Positions 17,580 to 32,542 of a stretch of 64,000 nt of DNA are shown here, piece by piece (positions within the stretch are counted from its first letter, which is position 1; each line of letters starts with the position of its first letter). Made by a program: the position numbers and the translations under genes. Below the pieces are notes generated by a model. That model was given only the letters and a program-made list of their open reading frames with translations. It searched no databases and was not told the DNA's origin. The stretch is from Thioalkalivibrio thiocyanodenitrificans ARhD 1 (GTDB lineage: Bacteria > Pseudomonadota > Gammaproteobacteria > Ectothiorhodospirales > Ectothiorhodospiraceae): NCBI RefSeq assembly GCF_000378965.1, contig NZ_KB900536.1, positions 2,410,052 to 2,474,051 on the forward strand, written 5' to 3'.

Positions 17580-18746
17580 ATGATGTCCGCCAATATTTCG
17601 CCTCGCACCGCACGGAGGGTGTCCGCCGCCGTGTGTATTCTAGCGTTACTGGGCGCCGGATGCGCCAGTAAGGCGCCGGACCCAGCCCCCGAACCCACCG
17701 CGGCGCCGCAACCGGCCCCCGCACCGACGGCCGCGCGTCCCGCGCCGGCCCCGGAGCCGGCCCCGAACCCGGCCCCCGCGATCCGCGAGAATGCACCGGA
17801 GCGCTATGTGGTGCAGCGCGGTGACACCCTCTGGGACATCTCCAGTACATTCCTGCATGATCCATGGTACTGGCCGGAGATCTGGTACGTGAACCCCCAG
17901 ATCGCCAACCCCCACCTTATCTATCCCGGGGATGTGATCAGCCTGTACTACGTGGATGGACAGCCCCGGCTGACCGTGGATGGCGGTCCGCGGGTCCGCC
18001 CCACCGAGCGCCTGTCTCCCCGGATTCGTACCGAACCGCTGCCCCCGGCCGCGGAGGTGCCCATCCAGAGCATCCATCAGTTCCTGATGCGTCCGCGGGT
18101 GGTGACCGAGGAGGAGCTGGATCAGGCCGCCTATCTGCTCGCCTCCCAGGACGACCGCCTGGTGTTCGGTGCCAATGACCGGGTCTATGTACGCGGCATG
18201 CCGGAGGCCATGGAGGAGGAGCGCTACGGCATCTTCCGCAAGGGCGTCGAACTGCGGGATCCGGAAACGGACGAGTTCCTGGGTTTCGAAGCCATCCCGG
18301 TCGGTGATGCCGAGGTGGTGCGCGGCGGCGACCCGGCGACCCTGATCATTACCCGCAGCGACCGGGAGGCCCTCAAGGGGGACCGCCTGCTGCCCCTGCA
18401 TAACGGTGACCAGGACTTCGTATTCACCCCCCACTCCCCGCCCCGGGACGCGGACGGCCGGGTCATCTCCCTGTTCGACGCCATCAGCCAGATCGCCCGT
18501 TTCCAGGTGTGCGTGATCAACCTGGGCGAGCGCGACGGCATCGAGCAGGGCCATGTGCTGGCCACCTACCAGAGCGGCCGCGTGGTGCAGGACCAGTTCG
18601 CGAGCCAACGGGGTGAGCCGGTGACGCTGCCCGACGAGCGCATCGGACTGATGATGGTGTTTCGCACCTTCGAGAAGGTGAGCTACGCCCTGGTCATGGA
18701 ATCCACCCGGCCCATCCAGGAAGGCGACGCCCTGCGTCACCCCTGA
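17580..18746 (+). CDS. LysM-domain lipoprotein upstream of dprA
   Basis: 388 residues. A signal peptide ends in the lipobox LGAGC, followed by a Pro/Ala-rich linker (about residues 34-72) and a LysM domain (YVVQRGDTLWDISSTF to YPGDVISL, about 77-125). The larger C-terminal region has no recognised domain. It is likely an envelope lipoprotein that binds peptidoglycan. The same gene commonly precedes dprA in gammaproteobacteria. Two adjacent ATGs (17580 and 17583) follow a GGGGG ribosome binding site; the second has the better spacing. 10 bp separate it from dprA. Confidence 0.88.
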   Translation: MMSANISPRTARRVSAAVCILALLGAGCASKAPDPAPEPTAAPQPAPAPTAARPAPAPEPAPNPAPAIRENAPERYVVQRGDTLWDISSTFLHDPWYWPEIWYVNPQIANPHLIYPGDVISLYYVDGQPRLTVDGGPRVRPTERLSPRIRTEPLPPAAEVPIQSIHQFLMRPRVVTEEELDQAAYLLASQDDRLVFGANDRVYVRGMPEAMEEERYGIFRKGVELRDPETDEFLGFEAIPVGDAEVVRGGDPATLIITRSDREALKGDRLLPLHNGDQDFVFTPHSPPRDADGRVISLFDAISQIARFQVCVINLGERDGIEQGHVLATYQSGRVVQDQFASQRGEPVTLPDERIGLMMVFRTFEKVSYALVMESTRPIQEGDALRHP

Positions 18747-18756
18747 GGGCCGGTTC

Positions 18757-19887
18757 GTGGACAGGGACGTCCTCGAAGACTGGCTGCGCCTCCGCCATGC
18801 GCCAGAGGTGGGTCCCGCCACCCTCGCCCGCCTGCTTGCGCGGTTCTCCACACCCGGCGCCATTCTCGCGGCCCCCGGTGGCCAGTTGCGTGCCCTGGGG
18901 CTGGGTGACCGGGCGCTGGCTGTCCTGGACGGGCGCGAAGTGCCGCCCGGCGTGTCCGCCGATCTGCGGTGGGCCGAAGGGGCGGATCATCACATTCTGA
19001 CCCTGGACGACCCCCGATACCCGCCCATACTTCGCGAGATCGCCGCGCCGCCGGGGGTCCTGTATGTGATCGGGGACCCGGACGTGCTGGCGGACCCGCA
19101 GTTGGCGGTGGTGGGCAGCCGCCACCCCACGCCCGGCGGCACCGAGTCGGCCCGGGCGTTCGCCGCCCACCTGGCCCGCTCGGGACTGGTGATCACCAGC
19201 GGCCTGGCGCTGGGCATCGATGCGGCGGCCCACCAGGGGGCCCTGGACGCACATGGCGCCACGGTGGCGGTGATGGCCACCGGCCCCGACCGCATCTACC
19301 CGGCCCGCCACAAGGATCTGGCCCATCGCATCGCCCGCGGAGGCGCGCTGGTATCGGAGTTCCCCGTGGGCACCCACGCCCGCGCGGAGCATTTCCCACA
19401 GCGCAACCGCCTCATCAGCGGCCTGTCGGCGGGCACCCTGGTGGTGGAGGCGGCGCTCGGCAGCGGTTCCCTGATCACCGCACGCTGTGCCTCCGAACAG
19501 GGCCGGGAGGTATTCGCCATGCCCGGATCCATCCACAATCCGGTGGCCAGGGGCTGTCACCGGCTCATCCGCCAGGGCGCCAAACTGGTGGAAACCGCCG
19601 ACGACGTGCTGGAGGAACTGGCGGCCATTCTGCGTCCGGTGACAGCGGCTGCGGCGCCGCCGAGCCCTGCGGCGGATGATGCGCAAGTCTCTGATGAAGC
19701 GCGTGATCCGGACCACGAACGGCTTCTGGAGGCCATGGGTTTCGACCCGGTGACCGTGGATCAGATGGTCTCGCGCACCGGATTGACCGTCGAGGCCGTT
19801 TCCTCCATGCTCCTGCTCATGGAGCTTCGCGGTCAGGTGGCTTCACTCTCCGGCGGACGCTACGTTCGCCATCAGCCGGAACCCTGA
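18757..19887 (+). CDS. dprA: DNA-processing protein DprA
   Basis: 376 residues. It loads RecA onto incoming single-stranded DNA during transformation. A SAM-like N-terminal domain is followed by the Rossmann-like domain (VVGSRHPTPGG, SGLALGIDAAAHQGAL, AEHFPQRNRLISGLS) and a C-terminal winged helix after about residue 305. The start is GTG at 18757. The smg start lies 2 nt after its stop. comF occurs elsewhere in the window, so competence-type genes are present. Confidence 0.94.
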   Translation: MDRDVLEDWLRLRHAPEVGPATLARLLARFSTPGAILAAPGGQLRALGLGDRALAVLDGREVPPGVSADLRWAEGADHHILTLDDPRYPPILREIAAPPGVLYVIGDPDVLADPQLAVVGSRHPTPGGTESARAFAAHLARSGLVITSGLALGIDAAAHQGALDAHGATVAVMATGPDRIYPARHKDLAHRIARGGALVSEFPVGTHARAEHFPQRNRLISGLSAGTLVVEAALGSGSLITARCASEQGREVFAMPGSIHNPVARGCHRLIRQGAKLVETADDVLEELAAILRPVTAAAAPPSPAADDAQVSDEARDPDHERLLEAMGFDPVTVDQMVSRTGLTVEAVSSMLLLMELRGQVASLSGGRYVRHQPEP

Positions 19888-19889
19888 GA

Positions 19890-20363
19890 ATGAAAGAAAA
19901 CGTGCTAGACGTGCTCATGTACCTGTTTGAAAACTATGTTGACGAGGATACCGAGATCGAGCCGGACCGGACCCAGCTTCAGGACAAGCTGCTGGAGGCG
20001 GGTTTTCCCGGCGCGGAGATCGACAAGGCCTTCGAGTGGCTGGAGAACCTGGCCAACCAGGAGGACGCCATCGGACATCCCGTCAACGGCACGGCCCTGC
20101 GCGTCTATACCGACCGTGAGGCCGAGCGGCTGGATGCCCGTGCACGCGGCTTCCTGCTGTTCCTGGAACAGAACGGCGTGCTCGGCGCGGCCACCCGCGA
20201 GCTGGTGGTGGACCGGATCATGGACCTGGAGGCCGAGGATATCAGCCTGGATCAGCTCAAATGGGTCACGCTCATGGTGCTGTTCAACCAGCCGGACCAG
20301 GAGGCCGCGTATACCTGGCTGGAGAGCATGATGTTCGAGAGTCCCCCGGAGTTCCTGCACTGA
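19890..20363 (+). CDS. smg: Smg family protein (DUF494)
   Basis: 157 residues, small acidic protein of the Smg/DUF494 family (MKENVLDVLMYLFENY start is typical), conserved next to dprA and topA in gammaproteobacteria. Function is not established. Its ATG lies 2 nt after the dprA stop, so it is probably cotranslated. Confidence 0.92.
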   Translation: MKENVLDVLMYLFENYVDEDTEIEPDRTQLQDKLLEAGFPGAEIDKAFEWLENLANQEDAIGHPVNGTALRVYTDREAERLDARARGFLLFLEQNGVLGAATRELVVDRIMDLEAEDISLDQLKWVTLMVLFNQPDQEAAYTWLESMMFESPPEFLH

Positions 20364-20396
20364 TGCCCCCCGTTCCACACAGGGGGTGGCCGGTCC

Positions 20397-22880
20397 ATGG
20401 GTAATCACCTGGTCATCGTAGAATCCCCCGCCAAGGCCAAGACCATCAAGAAGTACCTGGGACCCGACTTCGAGGTGATGGCCTCATACGGGCATGTGCG
20501 CGACCTGGTGCCCAAGGAGGGTGCGGTGGATCCGGAGCACGGCTTCCGGATGAATTACCAGGTGATCGAGCGCAACGAACGCCACGTGGACAGTATCATC
20601 AAGGCGCTGCGCAAGGCCGATTCCCTGTTGCTGGCCACTGACCCGGACCGCGAAGGCGAAGCCATCTCCTGGCACCTCTACGAGCTGCTCAGGGATCGCG
20701 GCGCGCTCGACGGCAAGGAGGTCCGGCGGGTGGTATTTCACGAGATCACCCAGCGGGCGGTGAAGGATGCCATCGAACACCCCCGGGGCCTGTCCTTCGA
20801 ACTGATCAACGCCCAGCAGGCGCGCCGCGCCCTGGATTACCTGGTGGGTTTCAATCTTTCGCCGCTGCTGTGGAAGAAGATCAAGCGCGGTCTCTCCGCC
20901 GGCCGGGTGCAGAGCCCGGCGCTGCGCATGATCGTGGAGCGCGAGGAAGAGATCGAGCGTTTCGTCAGCCGCGAATACTGGACGCTGGAGGCGGACCTGG
21001 ACAAGGGCGGCGAGGGGTTCAACGCCAAACTCCATACCCTCGACGGCCGCAAGCTGGACCAGTTCGACATCGCCGACGAAACCGCGGCGAACAGCGCCCG
21101 CGATACCCTGCTCTCCGCGGCAGGCGGAAGGCTGCGCGTGGCCCGCGTGGAGAAGAAGCAGCGTCGGCGCAACCCGGCGCCGCCGTTCACCACCTCCACC
21201 CTCCAGCAGGAGTCGGTGCGCAAGCTGGGATTCTCCGCAAGCCGTGCCATGCGCGTGGCCCAGCAGCTCTACGAGGGCGTCGATCTGGGGTCCGGGCCCG
21301 TGGGCCTGATCACCTACATGCGTACCGACTCGGTGACCCTGGCCGGCGAAGCCCTGGCCGAGATCCGAGGCCTGATCGAGCAGCGCTACGGTCGCGACAA
21401 GCTTCCCGAACACCCCCGCCAGTACAAGACCAAGGCCAAGAATGCCCAAGAGGCCCACGAGGCCATACGGCCCACCTCGGCCATGCGTGTGCCCGATGAG
21501 GTGAAGCGCCACCTCACCACGGACCAGTTCAAGCTCTACGACCTGATCTGGAAGCGCACCGTGGCCTGCCAGATGCTGCATGCCACCCTGGACACCGTCT
21601 CCGCGGATCTGGCGGCCGGCACTGACCGCCACCTGTTCCGGGCGTCCGGGTCGTCGGTGCGCGATCCTGGTTTCATGGCCGTCTACCGGGAGGGCCGGGA
21701 CGACGCCAAGGAGGAGAGTGACGAACGCATCCTGCCGCCGCTGTCCGAGGGCGATACAGTGACGCTCCAGGCACTTCGCGCCGAACAGCATTTCACGGAG
21801 CCGCCGCCGCGCTACACGGAGGCTAGCCTGGTGAAGACCCTGGAGGAATACGGTATCGGCCGCCCCTCCACCTACGCAAGCATCATCTCCACGCTGCAAC
21901 AGCGCGAGTACGTGGAGATGGACAGCCGGCGTTTCATCCCCACGGATATCGGGCGCATCGTGAACGCCTTCCTGACCCAGCATTTCGCCCGGTACGTGGA
22001 TTACGATTTCACCGCCCGGCTGGAGGACGAGCTGGACGAGATATCCCGCGGCGAGAAGGAATGGATTCCCGTGATGGAGGGTTTCTGGAGCGCTTTCCGG
22101 GATCAGGTCCAGGAGAAGGAGGCCACGGTGACCCGCGCCGAGGCCGTGCAGGCCCGCGAACTGGGCACCGACCCCAAGAGCGGGCGCCCGGTGAGCGTAC
22201 GCATGGGCCGCTACGGGCCGGTAGTGCAGATCGGCACCAAGGACGACGAGGAGAAGCCCCGCTTCGCGGGCCTGCCCCCGGGCCGGAAGATGGACCTGGT
22301 CACCCTGGAAGAGGCGCTGGAGCTGTTCAAGCTGCCCCGGGAACTGGGCGAGACGCCGGAGGGCGAACCGGTCCAGGTGAACATCGGGCGCTTCGGCCCC
22401 TACGTGAAGTTCGGCGGCCGCTACGCCTCGCTCAAGCCCGAGGACGATCCCTTCACCATCGAACTGCCCCGGGCCTTGGAGCTGGTGGCCGAGAAGAAGG
22501 AAGCCGACGCCAACAAGTATATCCGTGTCTTCGAGGATGCCGGGGTGCAGGTGCTCAACGGACGCTACGGTCCCTACATCACCAACGGCAGCAAGAACGC
22601 CCGCATCCCGAAGGACCGAGACCCCGCGAGCCTGACGCTGGAGGAATGCCAGGCGCTGCTGGCAGCCGCGCCCGAGCGCAAGGGCCGCCGCGGTGCCGCG
22701 AAGAAGGCCGCGCCCGGGAAGAAGGCGGGCCCGAAGAAGAAGGCGGCCCCGAAGAAGAAGGCTGCGGCCAAGAAGCGGGCCGCGCCCAAGAAGAAGTCCA
22801 CGAAGAAATCCGCGGCGAAGGGCTCCGGTGCCAAGTCCGGCGCCGCCTCCCGTGAGTCCGGGGCCGGCATCCCTCGCTGA
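20397..22880 (+). CDS. topA: DNA topoisomerase I
   Basis: 827 residues, type IA topoisomerase relaxing negative supercoils. The Toprim domain carries VIVESPAKAKTIKKYLG and TDPDREGEAISWHL, and the active-site tyrosine lies in GLITYMRTDS (near residue 305). After the core come two C-terminal repeat-type modules (RMGRYGPVVQIG and IGRFGPYVKFGG). The tail, from about residue 760, is lysine/alanine-rich with PKKKAA-type repeats resembling histone H1. No paired-cysteine zinc ribbons are visible in the C-terminus, unlike E. coli TopA. Confidence 0.96.
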   Translation: MGNHLVIVESPAKAKTIKKYLGPDFEVMASYGHVRDLVPKEGAVDPEHGFRMNYQVIERNERHVDSIIKALRKADSLLLATDPDREGEAISWHLYELLRDRGALDGKEVRRVVFHEITQRAVKDAIEHPRGLSFELINAQQARRALDYLVGFNLSPLLWKKIKRGLSAGRVQSPALRMIVEREEEIERFVSREYWTLEADLDKGGEGFNAKLHTLDGRKLDQFDIADETAANSARDTLLSAAGGRLRVARVEKKQRRRNPAPPFTTSTLQQESVRKLGFSASRAMRVAQQLYEGVDLGSGPVGLITYMRTDSVTLAGEALAEIRGLIEQRYGRDKLPEHPRQYKTKAKNAQEAHEAIRPTSAMRVPDEVKRHLTTDQFKLYDLIWKRTVACQMLHATLDTVSADLAAGTDRHLFRASGSSVRDPGFMAVYREGRDDAKEESDERILPPLSEGDTVTLQALRAEQHFTEPPPRYTEASLVKTLEEYGIGRPSTYASIISTLQQREYVEMDSRRFIPTDIGRIVNAFLTQHFARYVDYDFTARLEDELDEISRGEKEWIPVMEGFWSAFRDQVQEKEATVTRAEAVQARELGTDPKSGRPVSVRMGRYGPVVQIGTKDDEEKPRFAGLPPGRKMDLVTLEEALELFKLPRELGETPEGEPVQVNIGRFGPYVKFGGRYASLKPEDDPFTIELPRALELVAEKKEADANKYIRVFEDAGVQVLNGRYGPYITNGSKNARIPKDRDPASLTLEECQALLAAAPERKGRRGAAKKAAPGKKAGPKKKAAPKKKAAAKKRAAPKKKSTKKSAAKGSGAKSGAASRESGAGIPR

Positions 22881-22888
22881 ACCGGGCC

Positions 22889-23467
22889 ATGACCCGCCCC
22901 GCGCCCCCGTCCCACCGCCTGATCAGGAGCCCGAGAAAGGCCGCCGCGGTCATTCGCAGCGGGGGTGTGATCGCCTACCCCACAGAGGCGGTCTTCGGCC
23001 TGGGCTGCAACCCGCGCGATCCCGTGGCCGTGGCGCGCCTCCTGGCGATCAAGCGCCGCGATCCCGCCAAGGGGCTGATCCTGATCGCGGCAGATCCCGA
23101 ACAGTTGACACCGTATCTTCGTTCCCTGGACGAGGCCGCCGATGCCCGTGCCCGGGCCGCATGGCCGGGCCCCGTGACCTGGCTGTGGCCCGCCCGCCCC
23201 GGGACGCCCCGCTGGCTTACCGGTGAGCACGATACCCTGGCCGTTCGCGTCACCGATCATCCGCTTGCCGCCGAACTCTGCCGGCATGCCGGGCCCGTCG
23301 TGTCCACCAGCGCCAACCTCGCCGGGGAGGAGCCGGTCCGCACCGCGGCAGCAGCGGTAGCCGGCCTTGGGCGCCTGCTGGACGGTGTCCTCGCCGGCCC
23401 CGTGGGCGGCCGGGACCGCCCCAGCGAGATCCGGGACGTGCTGACCGGCGAGGTCATCCGGGGTTAG
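22889..23467 (+). CDS. tsaC: threonylcarbamoyl-AMP synthase
   Basis: 192 residues, YrdC-domain enzyme that makes threonylcarbamoyl-AMP from threonine, bicarbonate and ATP for tRNA t6A37. Family features: AYPTEAVFGLGC, KRRDPAKGLILIAA and STSANLAGEEP. It is the short TsaC type without a Sua5 domain. It starts 8 nt after topA, completing the usual dprA-smg-topA-tsaC order. Confidence 0.93.
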   Translation: MTRPAPPSHRLIRSPRKAAAVIRSGGVIAYPTEAVFGLGCNPRDPVAVARLLAIKRRDPAKGLILIAADPEQLTPYLRSLDEAADARARAAWPGPVTWLWPARPGTPRWLTGEHDTLAVRVTDHPLAAELCRHAGPVVSTSANLAGEEPVRTAAAAVAGLGRLLDGVLAGPVGGRDRPSEIRDVLTGEVIRG

Positions 23468-23530
23468 TAAGCCTTCCGCCGTCACCCGCAAGAGCCCCCC
23501 CTTGACATGCCGCCACAGCCCGCCACGCTC

Positions 23531-23634
23531 CTGACAACTGACAACTGACAACTGACAACTGACAACTGACAACTGACAACTGACAACTGACAACTGACAA
23601 CTGACAACTGACAACTGACAACTGACAACTGACT
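23531..23634. repeat. CTGACAA heptamer array, nearly 15 copies
   Basis: Fourteen exact copies of CTGACAA plus a partial unit run without a mismatch to the stop codon (TAG, 23633-23635) of the minus-strand gene that follows. It is the longest pure array here and has no inverted arm. The perfection of the copies implies recent expansion or active homogenisation. The same heptamer is known in tandem in heterocystous cyanobacteria (STRR repeats). Confidence 0.95.
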
Positions 23635-24868
23635 AATCCCGATACGCCCGGTACTTACGCACCGCCCCCCACAGGTTCCAGAACAGATACATTCCATTGG
23701 CAGCCCAGGCCAGGCCGGCGGGCCACGGCGGCAGTGACAGCATCACGGTCAGTGACAGCAGCACCAGCGATGCAAGATACAGCCACCACTGCCGGCGTGC
23801 ATGGGATTCGGGGATGATCTGTCTCATGTTGGGCAGCCCGGCCTGATTGCCGCGCCGGTTGGTGAGGTGCAGCCAGATGAGAAATGGCACGATCTTGTAG
23901 AGCATGCCGTTGACGGCCGCCGTGGCGAAGCCGGCCAGGAACAGCACCCCGATCAGGACCTCCACCCGCGCGTCGGGCCGGTAGAGCCACACCACCCAGG
24001 CCAGCACGGCCAGCAGCAGCGAGCCCATGGCCACGCGCCAGAAGTCCAGTGTGGCGTCCGGGATCCGGCGGCGCCGGAACTGCTGCAGCCGGAGTGTCCA
24101 CAGGCCGAAAGCCGCCAGGGTTGCGGCCAGCAGCAGTGAAAGCCAGACCGACGGCCACAGACTCCACAGGGACAGCAGGAGCACCACCAGCGGCACCAGC
24201 GCCCGACGCAGCCACCCGGGATAGGGCGAGGTGAGCTGGAACATGGGCACCACCTGGTAGGCGACCCCCATGATCAGCCCCGTGATCCAGACCAGCGAGG
24301 CCCAGCCGATGTGAAGGCGGGTCATGGGATGAGCGAGCGGCACCTGCCAGCCGGACCGCCACAGCAGCCAGATCACGAGCGCCACGCTGCCCAGCAGGGC
24401 CAGCAGGGCCAGCGCCATGGCGGGGATGGTCTCGTGGCGGGACCCGGAGCGCCACAGGGCATGGCAGCATACGGTGACGAACAGCAGTATCGCCATCGCC
24501 AGGAGCGCGCCACCGGACTGCAGCCCGATCTGCCATCCCCGGCCCATGCCGGCCACCAGCAGCACCGTGCCCGGTGTCCACAGTCCGTACAGCACCCGGC
24601 TGAAACCCTCGGGCCGTGGCAGGCGCGCGCCGGCCAGTACGGGCACCAGCTGCTGGACCGCGCCCGCCATGCACATCCCCAGAAAGCCCAGGGTCAGCAT
24701 GTGGGTGAGCGCCAGCATCGCCGGGCTCCAGCGGGTTGTGAACAGCCCGTCGGGGGCGAACATCAGGGTCAGCCCGGCCGCCATAAGAAACAGCGGCGCG
24801 GTGAGAAAGAAGCGCAGTGGCACCCACAGGGGCGGGGTCTGTGAAAGACTGAGCGCGCCCGCGTTCAC
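23633..24868 (-). CDS. polytopic membrane protein, NnrS- or haem-copper-oxidase-like
   Basis: 411 residues with about 12 hydrophobic helices and membrane-placed histidines in LTHMLTLGFLGM, RLHIGWASLVW and LIWLHLTNRR, reminiscent of haem- or copper-binding membrane proteins such as NnrS or NorB/CcoN relatives. No family can be assigned firmly. It is last in an operon after hemerythrin and DUF2249 genes (4-nt gap), a context linked to NO or oxygen handling. The stop codon sits at the edge of the CTGACAA array. Confidence 0.72.
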   Translation of the reverse strand: MNAGALSLSQTPPLWVPLRFFLTAPLFLMAAGLTLMFAPDGLFTTRWSPAMLALTHMLTLGFLGMCMAGAVQQLVPVLAGARLPRPEGFSRVLYGLWTPGTVLLVAGMGRGWQIGLQSGGALLAMAILLFVTVCCHALWRSGSRHETIPAMALALLALLGSVALVIWLLWRSGWQVPLAHPMTRLHIGWASLVWITGLIMGVAYQVVPMFQLTSPYPGWLRRALVPLVVLLLSLWSLWPSVWLSLLLAATLAAFGLWTLRLQQFRRRRIPDATLDFWRVAMGSLLLAVLAWVVWLYRPDARVEVLIGVLFLAGFATAAVNGMLYKIVPFLIWLHLTNRRGNQAGLPNMRQIIPESHARRQWWLYLASLVLLSLTVMLSLPPWPAGLAWAANGMYLFWNLWGAVRKYRAYRD

Positions 24869-24872
24869 GCCG

Positions 24873-25147
24873 TCATTCGTGCCAGGGGGGCAGGGATGCG
24901 GCGGCCGCCCGTGCGGCCCGTGCGGCGCCGTCGTCGTCGCGATGCCAGATGAAGACCTCGCAATTGTCGGATCTGCGGCGGGTGTCGCTGTCGAAGCCCT
25001 GCGCGTCCAGCCAGGGGTAGAGGTGCAGGGGCTTCATGCGGTGGACCATGTGCAGGTACTGCCCGTCGCCCAGGCCCCGTGCGGCCTCGATGGCCCGCTG
25101 CAGGGGTTCGGGCGCCTCCAGTGCCGAGACATCGAGCAGGACCTCGC

Positions 25148-25151
<4 letters not shown>
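24873..25151 (-). CDS. DUF2249 protein
   Basis: 92-residue small soluble protein of the DUF2249 family (SirA/TusA-like fold), recognised by LLDVSALEAPEPLQ and MVHRMKPLHLYPWL. Such domains repeatedly occur with hemerythrin and NO-related genes; the biochemical role is unknown. The start overlaps the hemerythrin stop (ATGA), so the two are translationally coupled. Confidence 0.85.
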
Positions 25152-26663
<1,512 letters not shown>

Positions 26664-26720
26664 AGACGGTGGCCGGGAAGGGTGATTCGTCCCGGCGCGC
26701 CTGAATCCTGAGACACGACA

Positions 26721-30680
<3,960 letters not shown>

Positions 30681-30682
30681 TT

Positions 30683-31504
30683 ATGGATTATTACGCCGTC
30701 ATCGGCCACCCCATCGGCCACAGCAAGTCGCCCCGCATCCACGCGCTGTTTGCCGAGCAGACGGGGCAGGCGCTGCGTTACGAGGCGGTGCTGGCGCCGC
30801 TGGACGGGTTTGCGGGCACCGTGCGTGATCTGGTAGCGCGGGGTTATCGGGGCTTCAACGTCACGGTGCCCTTCAAGGGCGAGGCCTTTGTGCTGGCCGA
30901 CGAACTGACGGACCGCGCGCGGCGCGCCGGGGCGGTCAACACCCTCAAGGTGGAGGATGACGGGCGGCTGTTGGGGGAGAACACCGACGGCGTGGGGCTT
31001 GTCACCGATCTGACCCGCAACCTGGGTATCCGGTTGCGCGACCGGGAGGTCCTCGTGCTGGGCGCGGGCGGCGCGGTGCGCGGTGTGCTGGCGCCGTTGC
31101 TGGCCGAGGGGCCGGCGGGGCTGCACATCGCCAATCGCACGGGCAGCCGGGCGGAGGAACTGGCCCGGGATTTCGCGGACCTTGGGCCGGTTACCGGCGG
31201 GGACCTGGACAGCCTGCGGGGTCGCCATTCACACCTGTTGATCAACGGCACCTCCGCCGGGCTGGATGATGAGGTGCCGCCGTTGCCCGATGACCTGTTG
31301 CGCCCGGGGGTGGATTGCTATGACATGATGTACGGGGATCGGCCCACGGCCTTCCTGCGCTGGGCCGTCGCCCACGGCGCGGCACGCACCGCCGATGGCC
31401 TCGGCATGCTGGTGGAACAGGCCGCCGAGTCCTTCGCCCTGTGGCGGGGCATCCGGCCGAGGACGGCGCCCGTGATCCGGGTCCTGAGGCCCGTTCAGCC
31501 CTGA
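30683..31504 (+). CDS. aroE: shikimate dehydrogenase
   Basis: 273 residues, NADPH-dependent reduction of 3-dehydroshikimate. Substrate domain: [15 protein letters not shown] and [13 protein letters not shown] (catalytic Lys). Nucleotide-binding domain: [11 protein letters not shown] and the basic [10 protein letters not shown], suited to NADPH. C-terminal [13 protein letters not shown] is typical. The ATG is at 30683; no clear ribosome binding site because repeat DNA lies immediately upstream. Confidence 0.95.
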   Translation: MDYYAVIGHPIGHSKSPRIHALFAEQTGQALRYEAVLAPLDGFAGTVRDLVARGYRGFNVTVPFKGEAFVLADELTDRARRAGAVNTLKVEDDGRLLGENTDGVGLVTDLTRNLGIRLRDREVLVLGAGGAVRGVLAPLLAEGPAGLHIANRTGSRAEELARDFADLGPVTGGDLDSLRGRHSHLLINGTSAGLDDEVPPLPDDLLRPGVDCYDMMYGDRPTAFLRWAVAHGAARTADGLGMLVEQAAESFALWRGIRPRTAPVIRVLRPVQP

Positions 31505-31529
31505 TTCATTCAACCGAGGCATCATGAAA

Positions 31530-31658
31530 TTCAAGGTTCAAGGTTCAAGGTTCAAGGTTCAACGTTCAAGGTTCAATGTTCAACGCTCAAGGGTGCGTGC
31601 CCCAAGCCAATGAAATCCGCATTTCCAGCCTTGAACCTTGAACCGTGAATTGTGAACC
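31530..31658. repeat. inverted TTCAAGG heptamer array
   Basis: Nine TTCAAGG-type units (31530-31592; first four exact, later ones with single changes such as TTCAACG and TTCAATG). On the far side are CCTTGAA, CCTTGAA, CCGTGAA and TTGTGAA (31629-31656) in inverted orientation. The decay gradient (exact units on the aroE side, variants towards the centre) suggests expansion from the outer end. Confidence 0.92.
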
Positions 31659-31677
31659 GCCTTTCCCGGAGATCGCC

Positions 31678-32334
31678 ATGAACAAGCCGCTTCTCACGCT
31701 TCTGCTGGCCGGTATCGTCGGCTTCACAGGCTGCACCACGCTCGACCCGTACACCGGCGAGGAGCGGACCAGCCGCGCCACCCAGGGGGCGCTGATCGGC
31801 GCCGCCGCCGGTGCGGTGATCGGCAATGTCACCGGCCGTCGCGATCGCACCAAGCGTGCCATGATCGGCGCCGGCATCGGCGCGCTGGCCGGCGCCGCTG
31901 TGGGCAATTACATGGATCAGCAGGAGGCGGAACTGCGCCGGGAGCTGGAAGGCACGGGCGTGAGCGTCACCCGCGACGGCGACCACCTGATCCTCAACAT
32001 GCCGGGTAATGTGACCTTCGACGTGAACCGGGACGAGGTGAAATCGGAGTTCTACGAAGTGCTCAACTCCGTGGCCCTGGTGGTGAAGAAGTATGACAAG
32101 ACCGCCATCGAGGTGGCAGGGCACACCGACAGCACGGGCACCGTGGAACACAACATGGGCCTCTCGCAGCGTCGGGCCGACAGCGTGGCCCGCTACCTGG
32201 CGGGCCAGGGCATCCAGCCGGTGCGCATCGACACCATCGGCTTCGGGCCCCACCGGCCCGTCGCCGACAACAGCACCGCCGGGGGGCGCGCCCTCAACCG
32301 GCGGGTGGAGCTGACCCTCATTCCGCTGACCTGA
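31678..32334 (+). CDS. OmpA-family glycine-zipper lipoprotein
   Basis: 218 residues. Signal peptide with lipobox GFTGC (lipidated Cys about residue 18), a glycine-zipper region of two hydrophobic segments (GALIGAAAGAVIGNV and IGAGIGALAGAAVGNY, about 38-78) and a C-terminal OmpA domain (about 105-215) with VAGHTDSTG and NRRVEL, which binds peptidoglycan. YiaD-type outer-membrane lipoprotein. The ATG at 31678 is chosen; an upstream GTG would add codons from the repeat. Confidence 0.9.
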   Translation: MNKPLLTLLLAGIVGFTGCTTLDPYTGEERTSRATQGALIGAAAGAVIGNVTGRRDRTKRAMIGAGIGALAGAAVGNYMDQQEAELRRELEGTGVSVTRDGDHLILNMPGNVTFDVNRDEVKSEFYEVLNSVALVVKKYDKTAIEVAGHTDSTGTVEHNMGLSQRRADSVARYLAGQGIQPVRIDTIGFGPHRPVADNSTAGGRALNRRVELTLIPLT

Positions 32335-32346
32335 GGCCTGGCCGGA

Positions 32347-32460
32347 AGGCGTGAGGTGTCAGGCGAAAGGGGTGCGCCCGTGCCTGCGCGCGATCCCTCC
32401 ACCCCTCGCCTGATGCCTGACCTGTCACCTGTCACCTGTCACCTGTCACCCCTCACCCCT
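32347..32460. repeat. CCTGTCA heptamer array with inverted arm
   Basis: About four tandem TCACCTG units (32421-32449) are followed by TCACCCC units. To the left, GGCGTGA, GGTGTCA and GGCGAAA keep the same period, and GGCGAAAGGGGTG is inverted against CACCCCTCGCC. It begins a few bases after the stop of the OmpA-type gene. Confidence 0.8.
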
Positions 32461-32542
32461 TCCCGAGCCCGGGCACTCGACGGTTCCGGCGAACATTGTC
32501 TATCCTCGGACGACACAGGCGTTCGTTTCGAGGATTCCTTCC

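Noticed and set aside
20484-21983. Long open frame antisense to topA
   Set aside because: Same codon-bias artefact; topA is intact and unambiguous on the other strand.
23531-23634. Possible CRISPR array
   Set aside because: The unit is 7 bp with no spacers and no cas genes nearby; it is a simple tandem repeat.
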